In this document: in pieces, positions 11,975-22,304 of the stretch
How the letters are laid out: each line of letters starts with the position of its first letter
Numbering within the stretch: position 1 is the first letter of the stretch
Assembly: GCA_013127575.1 (NCBI GenBank)
Contig: CP053418.1
Coordinates: 2,480,001-2,544,000 of the forward strand
Reading direction: 5' to 3'
From: Ramlibacter terrae
GTDB taxonomy: Bacteria > Pseudomonadota > Gammaproteobacteria > Burkholderiales > Burkholderiaceae_C
Length of the DNA: 64,000 bases
Translations under genes and position numbers: made by a program
The notes under the pieces: model-generated
The model's database searches: none
What the model was told of the DNA's origin: nothing
What the model saw: the letters and a program-made list of their open reading frames with translations, nothing else

Positions 11975-13490
11975 TCCTCTTCGTGCAGCAGCGAGAGACC
12001 GATGGCGCCGCGGCGGCGCAGCCACGGGCTGGGGCGATAGCGCGGGTCGCCGTACACCGTCTGCATGTTGAACAGCACTTCGAGGATGTTGGTCGGGCCC
12101 CAGCGGTTGCCCATGGCCAGCGGGCCGAGCGGATAGCCGAGGCCGAGCGTGACGGCGGTCTCCGGGTCGGCCGGCGAGCAGACGCGCTGCTGGCACATGT
12201 CGGAGGCGATGTTGACGATGCTGGCCACGACGCGCTGCGTGACGAAGCCGCCGGAATCGCGGATCACACTGACCGGCTTGCCGTCGCGCGCGAACAGGGC
12301 GTGCGCCGCATCGCGCATGTCGGTGCGGGTGGCGGGGTTGGTGGCGAGCACGCGGCGTTTGACGGCGGCGTCCTCGATCAGGAAGTCGATGCCGACCGTG
12401 CGCGCCGGGTCGAGCCGCTCGACCACGGCGACGGTGGTGACGTCGAAGCCCAGAGGCGCGACGATCGTCAGCGCATGGACCGAGGGCGACTGGCCGGTCT
12501 CGATCTTCGCGCCCAGGTCCTTCAGCAGCTGCAGCAGTTCCGAGCGGCGCGCGGCGCGGGTCGACACCCACACCGGCGGCATCTCGGCCACCGAGGGCAC
12601 GGGCGGTTCGGCGGGGACTTGCGCCTTGCCGTCCACGTAGCGGTAGAAGCCGTCCTGCGACTTGCGGCCGACGACGCCGCCGGCGAGGCGCTGCGCGGCG
12701 ACCACGCTGGGGCGGTAGCGCGGCTCGTCTAATACTGGCGGTAGATCGACTCCATCACCGGGTGCGAGACGTCCAGGCCCGTCAGGTCCATCAGCTCGAA
12801 GGGGCCCAGCTTGAAGCCGACCTGGTCGCGCAGGATGCGGTCGATGGTGGCGAAGTCCGCGACGCCTTCGCCGACGATGCGCAGCGCCTCGGTGTTGTAG
12901 CCGCGGCCCGCGTGGTTGACGATGAAGCCGGGCGTGTCGCCCGCCTGCACCGGCGTGTGGCCCATCTGGCGGGCATAGGCGGTGAGGCCTTCGCACACGG
13001 CGGCATCGGTCTTCAGGCCGGCGATGACCTCCACGACCTTCATCAGGGGGACCGGGTTGAAGAAGTGGTAACCGGCGAAGCGTTGCGGGTGCTTCAGTCC
13101 GGCCGCGATGGCGGTGACGGAGAGCGACGACGTGTTGGTGGCCAGCACGGCGTCGGCGGCGACGATGCCTTCGAGTTCCGCGAACAGCGCCTTCTTCACG
13201 TCGAGCCGTTCCACCACCGCTTCGACCACCAGCCGGCAATCCGCCAGGTCCTGCAGCGAAGCCGCCGCGTGCAGGCGCTGCTTGCAGGCCGCCACCGCTT
13301 CCGCGTCCATCCGGCCTTTTTCCAGCAGCCGGTCCCACTGGGCGCCGAGGTCCGCGATCGCGCGCTGGACGGCTTCGGGTTGCGTGTCGTAGAGGCGGAC
13401 CCGGCTGCCGGCCTGGGCGGCGATCTGGGCGATTCCGCGCCCCATGGCGCCGGCTCCGGCCACGCCAACGGTGTTGTACTGTGTCTGCAT
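11971..13490 (-). CDS. 3-hydroxyacyl-CoA dehydrogenase, two C-terminal domains (PaaH-like)
   Basis: NAD-dependent oxidation of 3-hydroxyacyl-CoA. Rossmann motif GVAGAGAMGRGIAQIAA at the N terminus, then TNTSSLSVTAIA and the catalytic HFFNPVPLMKVVEV. The first C-terminal domain has GFIVNHAGRGYNTEAL and FKLGPFELMDLTGLD. A second, divergent pair of domains follows, for about 506 residues in all, the size of PaaH/PaaC-type enzymes of phenylacetate and dicarboxylate degradation. No other paa gene is seen nearby except the downstream hydratase, so the pathway is left open. One break near 12733 can be rebuilt as a CCAGG. Start ATG 13490. Confidence 0.88.
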
Positions 13491-13547
13491 CGACCGGAAT
13501 TATCGGCCAGCGGTGTGCAGTTCTACCTAGGCCGGCCGTGGTATGCC

Positions 13548-13553
13548 TAGAAT
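13548..13553 (+). promoter_or_regulatory. Candidate -10 box TAGAAT for the FimV-like gene
   Basis: TAGAAT lies ten bases before ATG 13564. If it works as a sigma-70 -10 box the mRNA would begin only a few bases before the start codon. The same box sits 6-7 bases before the starts at 29140, 39504 and 52449. Confidence 0.4.
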
Positions 13554-13563
13554 GCCCCCTTCG

Positions 13564-15711
13564 ATGTTGCACCCAGTTACTTTCCGGACTTTGGCGACCG
13601 CGCTGTGCGGAGGGCTCTTTGCCTGCAACGCACTGGCGCTGGCGCTCGGCCAGCCGCGCGGCCGGTGCTGATCGGCCGTCCCCTCGAAGTCCTGCTGCCG
13701 GTGACGCTCGATGCCCCCGACAGCGACAACGCCTGCAGCGTCGGCGAGCTGTTCTACGGCGACACGCGGGTCAACGTCGCGCCCGAGATCCGCTGGCTGC
13801 CCGGCCCCGATGGCCGCGAAGGCACGCTGCGCATCTCTTCCGCCTCGCCGGTGAACGAGCCCACCGTCACGCTGAACCTGCGGGTGGGCTGCGGCCTGAA
13901 CGTCACCAGCCGCCGTTTCGTGCTGCTGCCCGACCTGCCCCGCACAGCGGACGCCGCGCCCCTGTTCCCGGGCCAGCGGCCGGCCGCGCCGCCGGTGGCG
14001 GCGGCAGCGCCCGCGCCCGCGCCCGGCGCGGCCGCGTCCGCGCGCGCGCCCGCTCCCGCACGGCCCGCCCCAGGCCGCGTGCCGACAACGCCACCGCGGC
14101 GGCCACTCCGGCGCCCGCTCCCGCCGCGCCCCGGCCCACGCGCGGCGACAGCCGCCGCCAGGCCGCGGCGCCGGCGCCCGCCGCTCCCGCTCCCGCGCCC
14201 GCGCCCGCATCCCGCCTGCGCCTCGCGCCGCTCGAACTCGGGCCGGAACGCGACGCGGTGCTGCACTTCTCGACCGAACTGACGCTGCCCGGTGCCGGCG
14301 ACCCGGCCCAGCGCGCGGCCGCCGCGGCGCTCTGGCAAGCCCTGAACAAGACGCCCGAGGAAGCGGTGCAGGAAGGCCTGAAGCTGCAGGCGCTGGACCG
14401 CGAGATCCAGTCCTTGCGCGCGCTCACGCAGCAGAACGCCGCTGCCGTCACCACCATGCGCCAGCAGGTGCAGGCGGCCCGCGCCGACCGCCAACAGGCT
14501 TCGACGCTGGCGCTGGTGCTGCTTGGCCTCGTCCTGGCTTTCGCGGGATGGCTGGGCTGGCGCTGGTACCAGTCGCGCCGCCTCGCCGGCGTGACGCGCT
14601 GGTTCGAAGCCAATCAGCGCGATCCCGGCGATTCGCAGGCGCCTGCGCCCGCGGCGGTGCCGCCCCGCCAGCCTGTCATGCCCTCGGGCAAGGGCCGGGT
14701 GGGGCTGCCTTCGGTCGACCGCCACCGGAAACGGCGCCGCTCGACCCCGCGGCGGCCCGCGCGGCGATCGCCGGCTGGTCGGCCTCGCAGCCGGCGGCCG
14801 GCGACTTCCAGTCCAGCCAGGGCGGCACCGCGCGCATGGTCGGCGTGCGCGAGCTGCTGGACGTGCACGACAAGGCGGATTTCTTCCTTTCCATCGGCCA
14901 GCACGAGCAGGCGATTGCTGTGCTGGAGTCGCACGTCCACGACCGGTGGAGACCAGCGCGCTGCCCTGGCTCGACCTGCTGGAGCTGTACCACTCGCTGG
15001 GCCGCCGGCAGGAGTTCGAGGCCACGCGCGCCGAGTTCCGCCAGCGGTTCACGGCGCAGGTGCCCGACTTCGACCACTTCGACGAGCCCACCAGCTCGCT
15101 GGAGAACTACAGCCGCGCGCTCAGCCGCATCGTCGCGCTGTGGCCGTCGCGGCGCGTGCTGGAGATCATCGAGGAGTCGATGTTCCGCAAGCCGGGCCTG
15201 CCGGGCGCCGACACCTTCAGCACGGAGGCCTACCGCGAGCTGGTCCTGCTGTACCACATCGCCCAGGAAGTCGCGCCGCCGGAGCACAGCGAACACCGCC
15301 CCTGGACGAGCCCCCACCGGCTTCTCGGCCACGTCGATGCAATCGCTGAGCGAGCTCGATCGGCCGGAGATCGACCTCGACGTGCCGCTGGACCTGGACG
15401 ACCTGGCGCCGGCACCACACAGCCAGGCGCCCAGCGCCGTCCCCGACAACACGCTGGCCTGGGGCGACCCGCACGCCGCCGAACGCGATCCGCTGTTCAT
15501 TCCGCCGGCATCGCCGCGGCTGGGCCTGGACATCGACCTCACCGACGTGAGCGAGCCGGCAGCGGCAGCCGGCCCCGAGGCGCACCAGGTCCAAGCTCCC
15601 GACGACCTGACGCTGGAATTGCCGAACCACGCGCGCGAACTGCCGCCGCTCGATTTCGACACCAGCCAGTTCGAACCCGGCGCCGCCGACGAGCCGCCGC
15701 GGCGCAGCTGA
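13564..15711 (+). CDS. FimV-like membrane protein with TPR-type cytoplasmic domain
   Basis: Signal peptide (MLHPVTFRTLATALCGG...ALALA), then an N-terminal domain with GQPRGLVLIGRPLEVLLPV that resembles the FimV N-terminal domain. A very Ala/Pro-rich linker follows (about 13990-14215), then a periplasmic coiled coil (LKLQALDREIQSLRALTQ). One membrane helix (LALVLLGLVLAFAGWLGW) precedes an acidic C-terminal region with helical repeats around ELLDVHDKADFFLSIGQHEQ. FimV proteins organise the pole and type IV pilus or secretion systems. No LysM motif is seen. Five breaks: 13664, 14732, 14952 and 15304 are CCTGG-type, and one near 14085 lies at a CCAGG. ATG 13564 is the first ATG and precedes the signal peptide directly. 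Confidence 0.75.
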
Positions 15712-15712
15712 T

Positions 15713-16867
15713 TCAGGCGCGGCGGGTCCGCGCGTAATGCGTGGCCAGCGCGCTCATCGCCATCGCCGCGACCAGCCCGGCGAAGGCGGCCCAGTGCAGC
15801 GAATCCATGCCGCTGTGGGTGATCATCCAGCCGCCGGTGGCCGCGCCGATCGCCTGGCCCGCATACATCGCCGACGAATTCAGCGCCACCGAGGCCGCGG
15901 CCAGCGAAGGCGCCAGCGCCACCAGCCGCGCCTGCTGCGCCGAGTTCGACGAGAAGCAGCCCAGCGCCCAGGGCACCGACACCAGCGCCGCCAGCAGCAT
16001 GCTGGTGCCCAGCGGAAACAGCAGCAGGCTGGCCGCCATCAGCACGATGCCGATCATCACCGCGCGGTCCGCGCCGACGCGGTCGATGGTGCGCGACATC
16101 ACCACGTTGCCCAGCAGGCCGAACGCGCCGAACCACATGAAGTACAGGCCGAGCTCGGTCGGCGAGGTGTCGAGCTTCTGCTTGAAGTAGGGCGCGAAGT
16201 ACGAGAACTGCACGAACTGCCCTGCGGCGAACAGCACCGTGACGGCCACGCACACCATCAGCGCCGGCGAGCGGAAAGCCTGCTTCCGGGCGGCCAGCGA
16301 CAGGGGCGGCGGCTTCACGCCGTCGGGCATCGCGCGCCACACCCACGCGGCGCTCACGAGGCTGAGCACGCCAACGATCGCGAAGGCGCTGCGCCAGCCG
16401 AACCACCCGCCCACCGGGGCGGCGAGCGGCATGCCGAGCACCGAGGCCAACGACCAGCCGAGGAAGATGAAGGTGATGGCCCGCCCGCGCTGCTCGGGCG
16501 GCACCAGCAGGCCGAGGCACGCAGCCGCCTGCGGAGTGAAGATCGCCGGCGGCACCAGCGCCAGCACGCGCAGCGGCAGCAGCCACGCGAAGTCGGGGGC
16601 GGCGGCGCAGGCGAAATGCGCCAGCGCGAACCAGAGCATCGAGAGCGCCAGCAGGCGCCGGCGGTCCCAGCCGGCGACGAGCGCCGCGAACAGCGGCGCG
16701 CCCACGCACATCAGGACGGCGCCGGCGGTGATCAGCTGGCCGGCGGTGGCGACCGGGATCGCCAGCGACCCGCTGATCTCGTTGAGCGTGCCCGGCACCA
16801 CCATCACGCCGGTGCCGATGACGAAGTTGCCGGCCAGCAGGGGCCAGAGGACCGGGGCGTTGCCCAC
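15713..16867 (-). CDS. MFS transporter, DHA1 (AraJ/Bcr-like) type
   Basis: Intact gene for a 12-helix carrier of about 384 residues. It has GNFVIGTGVMVVPGTLNEIS in helix 1, the antiporter-type LGMPLAAPVGGWFGWRSAF in helix 5 and a late NSSAMYAGQAIGAATGGWM. The substrate is probably a small drug or sugar-like compound (family inference). The frame stays open up to ATG 16933, but the extra 22 codons encode only the inverted repeat at 16873-16940. I therefore prefer GTG 16867, directly before the first helix. It ends two bases from the stop of the FimV-like gene (convergent). It follows the hydroxyacid dehydrogenase on the same strand. Confidence 0.83.
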   Translation of the reverse strand: MGNAPVLWPLLAGNFVIGTGVMVVPGTLNEISGSLAIPVATAGQLITAGAVLMCVGAPLFAALVAGWDRRRLLALSMLWFALAHFACAAAPDFAWLLPLRVLALVPPAIFTPQAAACLGLLVPPEQRGRAITFIFLGWSLASVLGMPLAAPVGGWFGWRSAFAIVGVLSLVSAAWVWRAMPDGVKPPPLSLAARKQAFRSPALMVCVAVTVLFAAGQFVQFSYFAPYFKQKLDTSPTELGLYFMWFGAFGLLGNVVMSRTIDRVGADRAVMIGIVLMAASLLLFPLGTSMLLAALVSVPWALGCFSSNSAQQARLVALAPSLAAASVALNSSAMYAGQAIGAATGGWMITHSGMDSLHWAAFAGLVAAMAMSALATHYARTRRA

Positions 16868-16872
16868 GCCCC

Positions 16873-16940
16873 ATGACGCATGACCCGCTACGCTCGATGA
16901 CGAATGACCCGAGGTCCGCACGTCATTCGTCATTCGTCAT
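16873..16940. repeat. ATGACGAATGAC inverted repeat
   Basis: Arm 16897-16908 (ATGACGAATGAC) pairs perfectly with 16922-16933 around a 13-base loop. A variant direct copy (ATGACGCATGAC) lies at 16873-16884, and the right arm is extended by another CATTCGTCAT. It sits between the hydroxyacid dehydrogenase and the MFS gene on the minus strand. It could be an attenuator or a small mobile repeat remnant. Confidence 0.6.
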
Positions 16941-16943
16941 ACG

Positions 16944-17951
16944 CTATCTGCGCACCTGCAGCGCGCCCGGGTTCACGATGTTCGTGGGCGTGCCGCGGAT
17001 GAAGTTGACGACGTTGTCGAAGGCCGCGCCGAAGTACAGCTCGTAGCTCTCCTGCTCCACGTAGCCCACGTGCGGCGTGCAGATGCAGTTCTCGAGCCGC
17101 AGCAAGGCATGGCCCTGCAGGATGGGTTCGCTTTCGAACACGTCGATCGCGGCCGAGCCCGGCCGGCCGCGGTTCAGCCCCGCGATCAGCGCCTCGGGCT
17201 CGATCAGCTCGGCGCGCGAGGTGTTGACCAGCAGCGAGGTGGGCTTCATGCGGTTGAGGTCGTCGAGCCGCACGATGCCGAACGTGTCCTCGTTCAGCCG
17301 CAGGTGCAGGCTGAGCACATCGCTCTCGGCGAACAGGTCTTCGCGGCTGGCGGCGGCCACCGGGCCATCGCTCTCGGCGCGGGCGCGCGACTCGGGGCTG
17401 CCCCAGACCTGCACGCGCATGCCGAAAGCCTTGCCGTAGCCGGCGACCAGCTGGCCGATCTTGCCGTAGCCCCAGATGCCCAGCGTCTTGCCGCGCAGCA
17501 CCATGCCGACGCCGAAGTTGGGCGGCATCGACGCCGACTTCAGGCCCGACTGCTGCCAGGCGCCGTGCTTGAGGCTGGCGATGTACTGGGGCAGCCGCCG
17601 CATCGCCGTCATGATCAGCGCCCACGTCAGTTCGGCGGGCGCGACCGGCGAGCCCACGCCTTCGGCCACGGCGATGCCGCGCTCGGTGCAGGCTTCGATG
17701 TCGACGTGCGCGCCGACCCGGCCGGTCTGGGAGATCAGCTTCAGCCGCGGCAGTTTTTCCACGAGTTGGCGGCTGATGTGGGTGCGTTCGCGGATCAGCA
17801 CGATGATGTCGGCGTCGCGCAGCCGCACCGAGAGTTGGCCGGTGCCCTTGACGGTGTTGGTGAAGACCTTGGCCGGATACGCCTCCAGCTTGGACGCGCA
17901 CTGCAGCTTGCGCACGGCATCCTGGTAATCGTCGAGGATCACGATGTTCAT
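16944..17951 (-). CDS. D-2-hydroxyacid dehydrogenase family protein
   Basis: Intact 335-residue NAD-binding enzyme. The NAD motif is GKTLGIWGYGKIGQLVAGYG (GxGxxG). The catalytic Arg lies in LLVNTSRAELIEPEAL, the Glu in IDVFESEPI and the His in CTPHVGYVEQESYELYFG. The substrate is not predictable; close relatives are annotated as phosphoglycerate-dehydrogenase-like. ATG 17951 gives MNIVILDDYQDAV, the usual N terminus of this subgroup. It is divergent from the DUF1993 gene and 11 bases upstream of the longest MFS reading frame, so possibly co-transcribed with the carrier. Confidence 0.9.
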   Translation of the reverse strand: MNIVILDDYQDAVRKLQCASKLEAYPAKVFTNTVKGTGQLSVRLRDADIIVLIRERTHISRQLVEKLPRLKLISQTGRVGAHVDIEACTERGIAVAEGVGSPVAPAELTWALIMTAMRRLPQYIASLKHGAWQQSGLKSASMPPNFGVGMVLRGKTLGIWGYGKIGQLVAGYGKAFGMRVQVWGSPESRARAESDGPVAAASREDLFAESDVLSLHLRLNEDTFGIVRLDDLNRMKPTSLLVNTSRAELIEPEALIAGLNRGRPGSAAIDVFESEPILQGHALLRLENCICTPHVGYVEQESYELYFGAAFDNVVNFIRGTPTNIVNPGALQVRR

Positions 17952-18050
17952 GCGGCGATTGTGCCTTGAGCGCCTTAGGCGAATCGCTGATGCGCTGCAG
18001 CGTTGCGGCCGCGCGGGTAGCATCGCGCCTTTCAACGAGCGAGCCCGTCC

Positions 18051-18564
18051 ATGACCTTTTCGATGTATTCCGCGAGCGTGCCGCTGCTGCAGCACATGCT
18101 GCGCAACCTGTCGCACATCCTCGACAAGGGCGAGGCGCACGCCGATGCGCGCAAGTTCGAACCTTCGGCCCTGACGACCTTCCGCCTCGCGCCCGACATG
18201 CTGCCCTTCACGAAGCAGGTGCTGATCGCGTGCGATGCCGCCAAGAACGGCATGGCCCGCACGGGCGGCGTGGAAGCGCCGAAGTTCGAGGACAACGAGG
18301 CCACTTTCGCGGACCTGAAGGCGCGCATCCAGAAGACGCTGGACTTCCCGGCGACGGTGCCCGCCGACGCGCTGGACGGCGCCGCGGACCGCGAGATCAC
18401 CTTCCCGGTGGGCCGCGACAAGACGCGCACCATGAGCGGACAGGCCTACCTGACCACGTGGATGCTGCCCAACTTCTTCTTCCACGTGACCACCGCGTAC
18501 GCGATCCTGCGGCACAACGGCGTGGACTGGGCAAGGCCGACTACCGGCGGGCGCCGCCCGCTGA
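18051..18564 (+). CDS. DUF1993 domain protein
   Basis: About 171 residues, matching the DUF1993 family: FSMYSASVPLLQHMLRNLSH at the N terminus, then LAPDMLPFTKQVLIACDAAK and the late FFFHVTTAYAILRHNGVDLG. This family has a DinB-like four-helix bundle; its biochemical role is unknown to me. Two breaks near the 3' end (18527 and 18543) are both CCTGG-type; after repair the protein ends DYLAGAAR with TGA 18562-18564. It is convergent with the small gene at 18569, leaving only four bases between stops. Confidence 0.85.
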
Positions 18565-18568
18565 CGCT

Positions 18569-18859
18569 TCAGCAGCCGCGTGCTTCCTGCGCGGCCAGGC
18601 GGTCGAGTTCGGCGCACACATCGGCCAGCCGGCCGGAGATGACCATGCGGCCGGCGACGGCGCGCGGCGCGCTCGGTTCCAGCACGCGCACCACGCGCAG
18701 CGGTTTCGCGGGGCGCAGCGCGGCTGCCGGCAGCGACGGGCGCACGCTGGTGTGCACCGGCGCGGCCGGCACCGGCACGGCGCGCGGGCCGGCCAGCCAG
18801 CCGAAGACGGCTTGCAGCGAGGCGAAGAGGTGGGGGACGACGGGGAAGGCAATGGCCAT
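18569..18859 (-). CDS. Small hypothetical protein (96 residues)
   Basis: Start ATG 18859 is chosen because AAGGAGCTGACC directly precedes it; a longer frame to 18964 has no such site. The protein begins MAIAFPVVPHLFASLQAVF, a hydrophobic stretch that could be one membrane or amphipathic helix. It ends with a basic/amphipathic part, RMVISGRLADVCAELDRLA. I do not recognise it. It lies directly downstream of lexA on the same strand (118 bases away), so it might be co-regulated with the SOS regulator (inference). Confidence 0.6.
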   Translation of the reverse strand: MAIAFPVVPHLFASLQAVFGWLAGPRAVPVPAAPVHTSVRPSLPAAALRPAKPLRVVRVLEPSAPRAVAGRMVISGRLADVCAELDRLAAQEARGC

Positions 18860-18976
18860 GGTCAGCTCCTTAACAGCGGAAGGGACACAAGGCAGGATTG
18901 CAGAGAAGGGCCTTGCCGCAGGGTGATGGCGCCCGTAGCGCCATACGCCTGCCACCTGCGGCACGGCCCGCGGGGG

Positions 18977-19651
18977 CTACATGAGCATCGTGTTGCGGAT
19001 CAGGCCGACGGCGATGCCTTCGATCTCGAAGGGTTCGCCGGGCTCCACGACGATGGTGGGGTAGTCGGGGTTTTCGGGGTGCAGCTCGATCAGGTGCTTG
19101 TTGCGGCGGAAGCGCTTGACGGTGACGTCGTCGCCCAGCCGCGCCACGATGATCTGGCCGTTCTTGGCGTCGCGCGTGGCCTGCACGGCGAGCAGGTCGC
19201 CGTCCATGATGCCGGCGTCGCGCATGGACATGCCGCGCACCTTCAGCAGGTAGTCGGGGCGGCGCTGGAACAGGCTGCTCTCGACGTAGTAGGTCTGGTC
19301 GACGTGTTCCTGCGCCAGAATGGGCGAGCCCGCCGCGACGCGGCCCACCAGCGGCAGCGCGAGCTGCGCCAGGCTTTGCAGCGGCAGCGAGAACTGCTTG
19401 GCGCGTTCTTCGTGGATGGAGCGCAGCGTTTCGCTGCGCAGGCGGATGCCGCGCGAGGTGCCGCTGACCAGTTCGATCACGCCCTTGCGCGCCAGCGCCT
19501 GCAGGTGCTCTTCGGCGGCGTTGGCGGACTTGAAGCCGAGCTCGTTGGCGATTTCGGCACGGGTGGGCGGGGCGCCGGTGCGTGCGATGGCGCTCTGGAT
19601 CAGGTCCAGGATCTGTTGCTGGCGGGCGGTCAGCTTGGGGCTTTCGGTCAT
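18977..19651 (-). CDS. lexA: SOS repressor LexA
   Basis: Intact 224-residue LexA. The N-terminal winged helix ([16 protein letters not shown] ... [20 protein letters not shown]) binds SOS boxes. The cleavage site is Ala107-Gly108 in VGRVAAGSP. The catalytic dyad is Ser142 in GMSMRDAG and Lys179 in VTVKRFRR. RecA-ssDNA filaments trigger self-cleavage. Start ATG 19651. The upstream region holds two SOS-type boxes, so the gene is autoregulated. Divergent from the asparaginase gene. Confidence 0.97.
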   Translation of the reverse strand: MTESPKLTARQQQILDLIQSAIARTGAPPTRAEIANELGFKSANAAEEHLQALARKGVIELVSGTSRGIRLRSETLRSIHEERAKQFSLPLQSLAQLALPLVGRVAAGSPILAQEHVDQTYYVESSLFQRRPDYLLKVRGMSMRDAGIMDGDLLAVQATRDAKNGQIIVARLGDDVTVKRFRRNKHLIELHPENPDYPTIVVEPGEPFEIEGIAVGLIRNTMLM

Positions 19652-19682
19652 CGCGGGCTCCGGTGTTGGGGGACGCAGCATT

Positions 19683-19718
19683 ACTGTGTCGATATCCAGT
19701 AGCTGTATTTTTGAACAG
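19683..19718. promoter_or_regulatory. Two LexA (SOS) boxes in the lexA-asparaginase intergenic region
   Basis: CTGTATTTTTGAACAG at 19703-19718 matches CTGT-N8-ACAG exactly. A second, weaker box, CTGTGTCGATATCCAG, lies at 19684-19699 inside the palindrome ACTG-N10-CAGT. Both lie 32-67 bases upstream of lexA and 11-46 bases upstream of the divergent asparaginase start, so LexA may touch both promoters. Confidence 0.85.
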
Positions 19719-19729
19719 TTTTCAAGGGA

Positions 19730-20619
19730 ATGCAAGTGAGCGGCGCAAAGATCGTGGTACTGGGCACCGGCGGCACCATCGCGGGCGAGGCCGCGTCGGC
19801 TTCGGACAACGTCGGCTACCGCTCGGCGCAGCGGGGCGTGGCCGACCTGCTGGAGGGCGTTTCGGCGGCGGCGGGGCTGCGCATCGAGAGCGAGCAGGTC
19901 GCGCAGGTCGACAGCAAGGACATGGACTTCGCGGTGTGGACGCTGCTGGCGCAGCGCTGCGCCCACTGGCTGGCGCAGGACGATGTCGCCGGCCTGGTCG
20001 TCACGCACGGCACCGACACGATGGAAGAGACAGCGTTCTTCCTGCACTGCGTGCTGGACGCCCGCAAGCCGGTGGTGCTCACCGGCGCGATGCGCCCGGC
20101 CACCTCGGCCGAAGCGGATGGCCCCGGCAACCTGGCCGATGCGCTCGCCTTGGCCGCGGGGCAGGGCGCGAACGGCGTCTGCGTCGCGTTCGCGGGCCGG
20201 TGCATGCGGCGCTCGAAGTCACCAAGGTCGCTTCCGACCGCGTGGACGCGTTCGCCTCCATCGATCCCGGTCCCCTGCCGCCGCTCGCCGGGCGCGACGC
20301 GACGGGGCTGCCCGCAGCGGACCGGTGGCCGCGGGTGGAGATCGTGATGAACCACGCCGGCGCCGACGGCGCGATCGTGCGCGCGCTCCTCGCGCAGGGC
20401 GTCGACGGCATCGTCGTGGCGGCCACCGGCAACGGCACGCTGAACCAGCGGCTGGAAGCGGCGCTGCTGCACGCGCAGGAGCAGGGCGTGGCCGTGCGGC
20501 GCGCGTCGCGCTGCGTGGAAGGGCGGGTGGTCTCCTTGCCCGGCAATCCGTTCCCGCACGCCGGCGGCCTGCCGCCCGTCAAGGCCCGCATCGCGCTGCT
20601 GCTGGAGCTCATGCGCTGA
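19730..20619 (+). CDS. Asparaginase (type I/II bacterial asparaginase family)
   Basis: Hydrolysis of asparagine to aspartate and ammonia. The first catalytic Thr lies in LGTGGTIAG at the N terminus, and the second site is [16 protein letters not shown] with Thr and Asp. [10 protein letters not shown] and GNGTLN are further family marks. There is no signal peptide, so it is cytoplasmic. With about 296 residues it is somewhat short. One break near 20194 is CCTGG read CCGG (repaired [15 protein letters not shown]). Start ATG 19730, 11 bases after the SOS box of the lexA region. Its TGA overlaps the next gene's ATG. Confidence 0.88.
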
Positions 20620-21037
20620 TGTTCGCCGGCCTGCAGTCGCATCCCCGGGCCTATCCGGTCCGGAGATCGTCCACATCTTCGGCATCGCGCTGCTGCTGGG
20701 CAACCTCGTACTGCTGGAGCTGCGGGTGTTCGGCCGCGGCGCCGCCCTGCCCATCCAGCCGCTGGCGCGGCTGGCGCTCGGCACGGCGGTGGCGGGCTTC
20801 TCGCTGGCGGCCGCGTCGGGCCTGCTGATGTTCGCCAGTGGTGCGGCCGAGCTGCTGGCCAATCGCGCATTCACCCTGAAGATGCTGCTGCTGTTCGTGG
20901 CAGGATGCAATGCCGCGTGGTTCCACGGCCGCGGCTCGCTGGCGCTGTGCGACGGCATGGCGCGCGCGCAGATGGCCGTCTCCACGGTCCTCTGGCTCGC
21001 GGTGCTCGCCTGCGGCCGCTGGATCGCCTACCAATGA
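20619..21037 (+). CDS. Small integral membrane protein (DUF2214/DUF6644-like)
   Basis: About 139 residues with four hydrophobic helices: EIVHIFGIALLLGNLVLLEL, the ALGTAVAGFSLAAASGLLMF region, FTLKMLLLFVAGCNA and a last VLWLAVLACGRW. His and Asn residues in the first and third helices could bind a cofactor, as in small heme or copper membrane proteins (inference). ATG 20619 shares its A with the stop of asparaginase. A single break near 20657 is CCTGG read CCGG. It is followed 19 bases on by a DUF6152 protein; this pair recurs in related bacteria as far as I know. Confidence 0.7.
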
Positions 21038-21056
21038 CACCGCAAGGAGAATCCGC

Positions 21057-21521
21057 ATGAAGCGTCGCACCTGCCTGCTGGCCGCCCTCTCGCTTCCGCT
21101 CGCCGCCCGCGCGCACCACGGCTGGAGCAGCTTCGACCGGGACCGTCCCCTGTTCCTGCAAGGCAAGGTGGTCTCGGTGAAGTGGCAGAACCCGCATGCC
21201 GAACTGATCCTCGAGCTCTCGCCCGACTACAAGGTGCCGGCGGACCTCGCTTCGCGCGCGCTGCCCGCGCAGTCTGCGGGCATCGACGGCAAGGCGTTGC
21301 TCGCCAAGGCCGAGGCGCCGAAGCGCAAGGACCGCCGCTGGGAGATCGAGCTGGCGCCGCTCACGCGCATGGAAGCGTGGAAGGTCGAACCGGTGAAGGC
21401 CGGCGCCACCATCGGCGTGCTGGGCTTCACCTTCAAGGAAGAAAAGGGCGAGGCGATCGTGCGCGCCGAATACCTCTTCGTGGACGGCAAGGCGTACGGG
21501 CTGCGGTCCAGCCCGGCGTGA
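21057..21521 (+). CDS. Secreted DUF6152-type protein
   Basis: Intact, about 154 residues. Signal peptide MKRRTCLLAALSLPLAARA, after which the mature protein starts HHGWSSFDRDRP. The His-His-Gly-Trp start and the beta-rich body (LFLQGKVVSVKWQNPHAEL) are the marks of the DUF6152 family of periplasmic proteins; the N-terminal His pair suggests metal binding (inference). AAGGAG stands 7 bases before ATG 21057. It ends ten bases before the stop of adk, with which it is convergent. Confidence 0.78.
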   Translation: MKRRTCLLAALSLPLAARAHHGWSSFDRDRPLFLQGKVVSVKWQNPHAELILELSPDYKVPADLASRALPAQSAGIDGKALLAKAEAPKRKDRRWEIELAPLTRMEAWKVEPVKAGATIGVLGFTFKEEKGEAIVRAEYLFVDGKAYGLRSSPA

Positions 21522-21530
21522 CGCCGCGCG

Positions 21531-22214
<684 letters not shown>

Positions 22215-22304
22215 TTAGATGCGTCCGGCGCTTGCGTGCCGGGGCTGCCGCCCGGCCACCGCGCCTGTTGGCGCAGAGGATAGCACGCACCCCTGCGCGC
22301 GAGC

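Noticed and set aside
13990..14215. Ala/Pro-rich stretch of the FimV-like gene as a separate repeat element
   Set aside because: It reads as a Pro/Ala linker in frame with a signal peptide and membrane helix, as expected for FimV-type proteins, and lacks inverted or direct repeat structure.
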